A DNA stretch of 33,858 bases from Caryophanales bacterium (GTDB lineage Bacteria; Bacillota_I; Bacilli_A; RFN20; CAG-449): NCBI GenBank assembly GCA_029006735.1, contig JAQXGN010000057.1, positions 1 to 33,858 on the forward strand, written 5' to 3'. The notes below the pieces were generated by a model. The model was not told the origin of the DNA. It did no database searches and saw only the letters and a list, made by a program, of their open reading frames with translations. Of this stretch, positions 28,012 through 33,858 are shown one piece after another (position 1 is the first letter of the stretch; each line of letters opens with the position of its first letter). Position numbers and translations under genes: made by a program.

Positions 28012-30517
28012 GATCACATTTTTTTATTATGAATTCTACTAACATTTTTGATCCAATAAATACAATAATACCAATTATGAATGCAACAAAAATCATGATC
28101 CATTCATCTGTGTTTAATGCACTTTGATTAAGCTTAACTATATTATTAGATGTTATTGGAATAAATAACATACATATCGCAACAATCGACATAGAAACAA
28201 ATACCATAATACGGAATTTATTTAATGGTAAGCAGTGGAATAATAAGGTAATGACTGCCATTAAAGTAATATATGTAGCAGCAATTGTAGCTGCATTATC
28301 TGGCGAAGCATTGAATATTCCATTATTGCACAAAATAACTAACACAATAACCCCAATAGCGTATGTTAATCCACCTGGAACAGCCTTAACTAAAACATTC
28401 TTTAAGAATCCACCTTTAATTTTTCGATTATTAGGTTGTAAAGCTAATAAGAATGATGGAATTCCACTACAAAATATTTCAAGAATTAAAAGATTACTTG
28501 GTTGGAATGGATATAAAGAACTTAAAGTAACAATAAAAGCAAAAATGGTTTTCATTAAAAATAATGATGCTACTTCGGTAATATTATTAATAACTCTTCT
28601 ACCCTCTTCAACTACTTTTGGTAGACAAGCAAAATTAGAATCTACTAATACTAAAGAAGATACATTTCTAGCAGCTTCCGATCCACTTGCCATAGCAATA
28701 GAGCAATCTGCAATCTTTAACGCTAAAATATCATTAACTCCATCACCTGTCATCGCTACGGTTTTATGTGCCTTTTTTAGTGCAGAAACAATCATAGCTT
28801 TTTGTTCTGGAGCAACTCTACCAAATACCGTATATTTTGTTGCAGCTTCTGCTACTTGTTCCAGAGTTAATCCCTCTAATGATATATATTTTTCTGCATT
28901 AACTACCCCTGCTTCATGTGCTACTTTACTAACAGTCAAAGCATTATCTCCAGAAATAATCTTTACTTCAACATCGTTAGAAGCAAACCATTTTAATGTA
29001 TCATATGCTTCTTTACGGATGTGATCTTTAATAATATAAACTTGCAAAGGATATGGTTTTCCTTTAACTTCATTAGAAACAATATCGTCCACTTGTGCTA
29101 ATAACAAAACACGATATCCTTGCTTTGTATATTCTTCTAATTCTAAAACTAAATTATCTTTTTTATCTAAAACAAATTCTGGTGCACCAAGAACATATGT
29201 TCCTATCTTATCAAACTTTGCACAACACATTTTTCTATCACTAGAAAATGGAATTTTTTCTAATACTTTATATTCATTATTCCCAGGATGAACATCTAAT
29301 ATTGCTTTAGCAGTTTGATTTTTTTCTTCGAATGCAGATAATAAATTTCCAACAAGTATACTTGAAGATATTGATGAATGATGAATTGTTTTTTCATCAA
29401 ATAAAGTCATTGTTCCATCAGTGATTGTCCCTGTTTTATCAAGGCACAAAACATCAGTTCTAGCCAACATTTCAATTGAATATGAATCTTGAACAAGTGT
29501 CTTTCTTTTAGCAAGAGCAATAACAGAAACCATTAAAGAAACTGATGTAGTTAAATATAAGCCAGATGGAATTAAAGCAATCATCGAACTTCCAGTAGTT
29601 TTTAATATTTCTTGAATCTCTATCCAATTTTTTGTCCATCCTACTGAACTCCATTGAGTTAAGAAATTATAAATTGCAAATGGAACAACGCATAAAGATA
29701 CTGCTCCTATAATATAATTCAAAGATTTTAAGATAACTGAATTGTTCTTTTTTTCTTTCTTTGCTTTTTCTTGTAATTTAGTGACATAGTTATCTGATCC
29801 AATATGTTCTGCTTTACAAATACAGCTACCACTAGAAATAAATGAACCTGCAAAAACCATATCTCCAACAGATTTTTTTACTGGTAAAGATTCACCAGTT
29901 AATAATGATTCATTCACTTCAACAACACCATCAATAATAATAGAATCAGTAACGATTTTTTTGCCAAGTGAAAGTTTTATTAAATCATCTAAAACAATTT
30001 CTGATGCATCAACATCTTCAACTTGTCCTTCTCGAATTACCTTAACCTTCTCTTTAGTTTCTAATGATAATTTATCAACAACTTTTTTTGCTCTAATCTC
30101 TTGAACAATCCCAATAACTAAATTACTACCAATAATAAGAAGAAAGAAATAATCTGTTATACTTGTATCTTGAGCGATAAGAAGAATGAGTAATATGGAA
30201 AAAAGAAGAATATTTAAATATGTGAAAATATTTTTAATAATAATTTGCAAATATGAACGTTCATATCTTTTTTTTGGTTTATTTACTAATCCTTGTTCTT
30301 TTCTTTCACTAACTTGACTATATGCTAAACCACGATCTTTTTTAGGATTAAAACGAATAATTGCATTTTCAACATCAGTTTCGACTTTTTTGAATTCTCT
30401 TGTGCTTTCAAGGTTTTTGAAATCGTCTTCATCTTCAATAATGATTGTTTTTTTCTTTTTTCTTAAAACACGAAAGATGGTAGTTTCATCACTATGTTGT
30501 TTGTTGTCTTCTTTCAT
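27995..30517 (-). CDS. Cation-transporting P-type ATPase, CtpE-like
   Basis: LLTGESLPVKK, IALIPSGLYLTTSVSLMVSVIALAKR, CLDKTGTITDGTM, TGDGVNDILALKIADCSIAM, IFCSGIPSFLLALQPN; charged N-terminal extension. Confidence 0.92.
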   Translation of the reverse strand: MKEDNKQHSDETTIFRVLRKKKKTIIIEDEDDFKNLESTREFKKVETDVENAIIRFNPKKDRGLAYSQVSERKEQGLVNKPKKRYERSYLQIIIKNIFTYLNILLFSILLILLIAQDTSITDYFFLLIIGSNLVIGIVQEIRAKKVVDKLSLETKEKVKVIREGQVEDVDASEIVLDDLIKLSLGKKIVTDSIIIDGVVEVNESLLTGESLPVKKSVGDMVFAGSFISSGSCICKAEHIGSDNYVTKLQEKAKKEKKNNSVILKSLNYIIGAVSLCVVPFAIYNFLTQWSSVGWTKNWIEIQEILKTTGSSMIALIPSGLYLTTSVSLMVSVIALAKRKTLVQDSYSIEMLARTDVLCLDKTGTITDGTMTLFDEKTIHHSSISSSILVGNLLSAFEEKNQTAKAILDVHPGNNEYKVLEKIPFSSDRKMCCAKFDKIGTYVLGAPEFVLDKKDNLVLELEEYTKQGYRVLLLAQVDDIVSNEVKGKPYPLQVYIIKDHIRKEAYDTLKWFASNDVEVKIISGDNALTVSKVAHEAGVVNAEKYISLEGLTLEQVAEAATKYTVFGRVAPEQKAMIVSALKKAHKTVAMTGDGVNDILALKIADCSIAMASGSEAARNVSSLVLVDSNFACLPKVVEEGRRVINNITEVASLFLMKTIFAFIVTLSSLYPFQPSNLLILEIFCSGIPSFLLALQPNNRKIKGGFLKNVLVKAVPGGLTYAIGVIVLVILCNNGIFNASPDNAATIAATYITLMAVITLLFHCLPLNKFRIMVFVSMSIVAICMLFIPITSNNIVKLNQSALNTDEWIMIFVAFIIGIIVFIGSKMLVEFIIKKCDHGKKH

Positions 30518-30621
30518 TAGATTCACACCTTTCTTGGTTACTATATTAATTAGTATATCAATTATATTTTTTCTTTAAAAGAATAAACAATTCTTTTAAT
30601 ATTATTTACGGTTTTTTAACC

Positions 30622-30662
30622 AAAAAAGTACTCATAGATTATTGCTTTTCTGTGAATACTTT
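30622..30662 (-). terminator. Intrinsic terminator downstream of SpoVIF-like gene
   Basis: Minus strand AAAGTATTCACAGA...TCTATGAGTACTTTTTT. Confidence 0.75.
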
Positions 30663-30668
30663 ATTGTT

Positions 30669-30914
30669 TTACATAATATTTTTTAAATCTTTAGGAATTT
30701 TATCTTTCTTAACAGCATTGATAATTTTTTCTTCTTTTTCTTTTGATACTTCTTTACCTGCTAGTCGAGCAACATCTTTAATCAATTTTCGTAAATTTTT
30801 TTCATCATTAAGATCTTTCCCGCTCACTGATTTAGCCAGTTTAACAATATCATCTTTTTTAACACTTGTTTTTGTTTCAACTTTTTCAAAAATAGAATCA
30901 CTTTTATTTGACAT
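30669..30914 (-). CDS. SpoVIF (YjcC)-like small protein
   Basis: MSNKSDSIFEKVETKTSVKKDDIVKLAKSVSGKDLNDEKNLRKLIKDVARLAGKEVSKEKEEKIINAVKKDKIPKDL resembles the B. subtilis SpoVIF pattern; AGGAGAG SD before ATG. Confidence 0.82.
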   Translation of the reverse strand: MSNKSDSIFEKVETKTSVKKDDIVKLAKSVSGKDLNDEKNLRKLIKDVARLAGKEVSKEKEEKIINAVKKDKIPKDLKNIM

Positions 30915-30968
30915 AATCAACTCTCCTATAACATAGTATGAGTAATCTGCCTAATTGTTAATAAAATT

Positions 30969-32276
30969 TTATTTACGTAATCTAGATATGATTTTAATAG
31001 GTGTGCCTGTAAAATCAAAACTATCTCTTAATCTATTCTCTATATATCTCTCATATGAGAAATGCATATAATCAGGATTATTCACAAATAAAATGAATGT
31101 TGGAGGGCATACTGCAACTTGATTAGCAAAATAAATTTTTAATCTACCTCCATTAAAAATAGGTGTAGGATTAATAATTTGTGCATCTTGGATAATATCA
31201 TTTAATATAGAGGTTCCAACACGATAATTATATGAACTATAAGCGGAATCAATTTCTGGGAAAATCTTTTGAATTCTAGACTTTTCTTTTGCAGAAACAT
31301 AAACAATTGGAGCATAATCTAAGAATTTAAATTCTGCTCTTATCTTCTTTGTGAATTCGTTCATCGCGCTTTCTGTATGTTCAACTAAATCCCATTTATT
31401 AACTACAATTACAATTGCTTTATTGGATTCCATTGCATAACCAACTACATGTTTATCTTGTTGAATAATGCCTTCTTTTGCATCAATAACTAACAAAACA
31501 ACATCACTTCTATCAATCGCAGAAAGTGCCCTTAAAGCAGAGTATTTATCTACTGATTCATATATTTTCCCTCTCTTTTTAAGGCCTGCTGTATCAATAA
31601 CAACATAATCTTTTCCATCTCTAGTAAATGGTGTATCGATAGAATCTCTTGTTGTACCTTCAATATTTGATACAATTACTCTTTCTTGCCCTAATAAAGC
31701 ATTTGTTAAACTAGATTTTCCAACATTTGGACGTCCAATTAAAGAGAAACAGATTGTATTTTGATAAACTTTACTCTTTTTTTCTGGCAACAATTCAATA
31801 ACTTTATCTAATAAATCACCAATACCTATTCCATGTACACCAGATACTGCTATTGGATCGCCAATACCTAAAGAATAAAATTCTAAAATATTATCTAATT
31901 TAGATCCATCATCAATCTTATTAACTGCAAGAATAACTGGCTTATCACTCTTATATAACATCTTACATGCAAAAAGATCATCATTAGTAATACCTACTTT
32001 ACCATCAGCAACATAAATAATGACATCTGCTTCTTCAATCGCAATTTCAACTTGTGCTCTTATTTGTTGTTGAAATGGAGCATCAGCAATTTCAATTCCG
32101 CCAGTATCAATAATTGTAAAATCTTGTGTCAACCAACTAGCTTTACCATATAATCTATCTCTAGTTATACCTGCTGCATCATCAACAATTGCATGTCTTT
32201 GTCCAACAATACGATTAAAAATAGTTGATTTTCCAACATTAGGTGATCCAACAATGGCGACTATACCCCTACTCAT
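30969..32276 (-). CDS. der: Ribosome-associated GTPase Der (EngA)
   Basis: Two G domains: GSPNVGKSTIFNRIVGQRHAIV and GRPNVGKSSLTNALLGQERVIVS; NKID, NKWD, KH-like C-terminus. Confidence 0.98.
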   Translation of the reverse strand: MSRGIVAIVGSPNVGKSTIFNRIVGQRHAIVDDAAGITRDRLYGKASWLTQDFTIIDTGGIEIADAPFQQQIRAQVEIAIEEADVIIYVADGKVGITNDDLFACKMLYKSDKPVILAVNKIDDGSKLDNILEFYSLGIGDPIAVSGVHGIGIGDLLDKVIELLPEKKSKVYQNTICFSLIGRPNVGKSSLTNALLGQERVIVSNIEGTTRDSIDTPFTRDGKDYVVIDTAGLKKRGKIYESVDKYSALRALSAIDRSDVVLLVIDAKEGIIQQDKHVVGYAMESNKAIVIVVNKWDLVEHTESAMNEFTKKIRAEFKFLDYAPIVYVSAKEKSRIQKIFPEIDSAYSSYNYRVGTSILNDIIQDAQIINPTPIFNGGRLKIYFANQVAVCPPTFILFVNNPDYMHFSYERYIENRLRDSFDFTGTPIKIISRLRK

Positions 32277-32940
32277 CTTTGTTATCTCCCAATTTATTTT
32301 TAATAATTCTAATTATTTCTTCAATTGATTCTTCAATTGTCATAAATGATGTATCTACTTCAATTGCATCATCTGCCTTTGTAAGTGGTGCAAATTCGCG
32401 ATGTGAATCAATATAATCTCTTCTTTGTAAATCTTGTTCGACAAATTCTAAAGTGCATTCAATTCCTTTTAATAAGTTTTCTTTATATCTTCTTTTTGCT
32501 CTTTCTTTTACATCTGCTACTTGAAAGATTTTTACATCAGCATTTGGAAAAACATATGTCCCGATGTCTCTACCATCCATAACTATGGATTTATCATCTG
32601 CCATTTTTCTTTGTAAATCTACCAAGAATAAACGAACTCCTTTATTAGCTGCAACAAAAGAAACATTAGCAACAACTTCTTGTTTTCTAATATCTAAAGT
32701 GACATCTTTACCATTTAATAGAACTCTTCCATCAACACATAATTCTATTTGAATATTTGGTAACAATTTAACAACTTCTTCATCTTTTCTACAATCAACA
32801 TTGTTTTCTAATGCAAATAAAGTAACGCAACGATACATTGCGCCAGTATCAACATATACATATCCAATTCTTTTTGCTACGCCTTTTGCTACGGTTGATT
32901 TCCCTGCAGCAGAAGGTCCATCAATTGCGACTACTACCAT
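32269..32940 (-). CDS. cmk: Cytidylate kinase
   Basis: VAIDGPSAAGKSTVAKGVAKRIGYVYVDTGAMYR, VMDGRDIGTYVFPNADVK; overlaps der. Confidence 0.97.
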   Translation of the reverse strand: MVVVAIDGPSAAGKSTVAKGVAKRIGYVYVDTGAMYRCVTLFALENNVDCRKDEEVVKLLPNIQIELCVDGRVLLNGKDVTLDIRKQEVVANVSFVAANKGVRLFLVDLQRKMADDKSIVMDGRDIGTYVFPNADVKIFQVADVKERAKRRYKENLLKGIECTLEFVEQDLQRRDYIDSHREFAPLTKADDAIEVDTSFMTIEESIEEIIRIIKNKLGDNKDE

Positions 32941-32950
32941 ACACTCTCCT

Positions 32951-33319
32951 CTATTGCTTTGCCAATGCTATTACTAGTATAATAATTATCACTGTTAATA
33001 AAATTAATCCACCAATAGCACACATTAATACTGCTAGCTTTCTCATTCGAATTCTATTCACTGCTTTTTTTTGTTTTTCTATATCTTCTTGAGCAAGCAT
33101 TGTTGTATACTCTTCATGAGCTTTTACAATCTGATCAATTGAAATAGATAGGGTATTCTTTTTTAAATGTTCCCCTAAAAGTTCTTCTTCGTTCATTGCT
33201 ACATCATTTGAATCAAAGTCATCATTAACTTGATAAGGATTGTCAAAACGATTGGTATCCATTTCTTCAATTTCTTGACGAAGTTTTTTATATTTTTCTA
33301 CCCTGGTTTGTTTCCCCAT
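32951..33319 (-). CDS. Single-TM protein of unknown function upstream of cmk
   Basis: MGKQTRVEKYKKLRQEIEEMD... with C-terminal TM LAVLMCAIGGLILLTVIIIILVIAL; GGAGA upstream. Confidence 0.7.
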   Translation of the reverse strand: MGKQTRVEKYKKLRQEIEEMDTNRFDNPYQVNDDFDSNDVAMNEEELLGEHLKKNTLSISIDQIVKAHEEYTTMLAQEDIEKQKKAVNRIRMRKLAVLMCAIGGLILLTVIIIILVIALAKQ

Positions 33320-33444
33320 ATCAAATTCATCTCCATTCAAATCAATTTTATAATAGAATACGCTCATAAGTATACCATAAAAATACATAGATATTAAAAA
33401 TATATTTTTAAAAAATGAAAAAACATTTATTATAAAGTTATTAA

Positions 33445-33473
33445 TTGAAAAATAATTTCAAAATAGATATAAT
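33445..33473 (+). promoter_or_regulatory. Sigma-A-type promoter for ferredoxin
   Basis: TTGAAA-N17-TATAAT, followed by AGGAGG SD at 33488. Confidence 0.85.
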
Positions 33474-33503
33474 GTGTAAGTAATTATAGGAGGACATTAT
33501 ACT

Positions 33504-33695
33504 ATGGCAAAAAAAGTTACAGTTAATAAAGATGTTTGTGTCGGTTGTGGTTTATGCACATCAATGGCTGATTCAGTATTAGCAATCGGTGATGATGGTT
33601 TAGCAGAAGCAATTGCAGACGTTACACCAGATACAGAAGATGCAGTCAACGAAGCAGTTGCATCATGCCCTGTCCAAGCAATCGAAGTTGAATAA
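33504..33695 (+). CDS. Ferredoxin, single [4Fe-4S]
   Basis: DVCVGCGLCTSMADSV...VASCPVQAIEVE: CxxCxxC plus CP, acidic. Confidence 0.95.
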   Translation: MAKKVTVNKDVCVGCGLCTSMADSVLAIGDDGLAEAIADVTPDTEDAVNEAVASCPVQAIEVE

Positions 33696-33720
33696 TTAAT
33701 TTCTAAAAATGATTGTTAAA

Positions 33721-33767
33721 AAGGGGATGTTTAGAAACCTAACATAAGGTTTCCATCCTCTTTTTTT
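33721..33767 (+). terminator. Intrinsic terminator after ferredoxin
   Basis: AAGGGGATG...CATCCTCTTTTTTT with inner GAAACCT/AGGTTTC stem. Confidence 0.88.
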
Positions 33768-33811
33768 AATTCTTTCTGAAAACAGCAGCCAAAATAAAGA
33801 TAAGTAGGTTT

Positions 33812-33834
33812 ATAAACAAGCTACGCTTGTTTAT
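33812..33834. repeat. Perfect inverted repeat
   Basis: ATAAACAAGC-TAC-GCTTGTTTAT. Confidence 0.8.
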
Positions 33835-33858
33835 TTGCATACTGCTTTTCATTTAAAC

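Noticed and set aside
28251-29024. 257-aa plus-strand ORF antisense to P-type ATPase
   Set aside because: Opposite strand of a well-conserved coding frame; composition reflects the mirrored coding sequence; no SD or family similarity.
30652-30936. 94-aa plus-strand ORF
   Set aside because: Mirror of the SpoVIF-like gene, which has an SD, a terminator and a family pattern on the minus strand.
32385-33092. Several short Leu/His-rich plus-strand ORFs
   Set aside because: Antisense to cmk and the single-TM gene; low-complexity translations typical of shadow frames.
1-33858. CRISPR arrays, tRNA/rRNA genes, prophage or transposon genes
   Set aside because: No regularly spaced repeats, recognisable RNA genes or mobile-element proteins were seen; the DUF4011-type gene is therefore not in an obvious defence island.

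Overview
AT-rich window using the standard stop code (long ORFs intact with TGA read as stop). It is most consistent with a low-GC Bacillota/Mollicutes-related chromosome; this placement is inference. Most of it is dense minus-strand housekeeping: a B. subtilis-like cysS-rlmB-sigH-like-(panE-like)-rpmG-secE-nusG block, gph, an RluA-type synthase, ung, ugd, a divergent murA, a GT2, two P-type ATPases, an MFS transporter, and der-cmk. Isolated plus-strand genes include an HDG-family DNA glycosylase, a TrmH-type methyltransferase, DUF1189, a 1261-aa DUF4011-type protein and a ferredoxin. No tRNA, rRNA, CRISPR array, transposase or phage genes were recognised. The standout is the 1261-aa plus-strand protein. 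It keeps the architecture of DUF4011 / SF1-helicase / Vsr-like / DUF3320 proteins, but Walker A and motif II are replaced by unrelated residues and the second RecA domain appears to be missing. It looks like a full-length, maintained pseudo-helicase. Two more apparent pseudoenzymes are present: an SGNH-like lipoprotein with GDI instead of GDS, encoded inside an overlapping operon with a divergent but catalytically complete MurA; and an M50-like membrane protein with YLVGK where HExGH is expected. A SpoVIF-like and a SigH-like gene hint at sporulation ancestry. All family calls are from reading the sequence; no searches were run.
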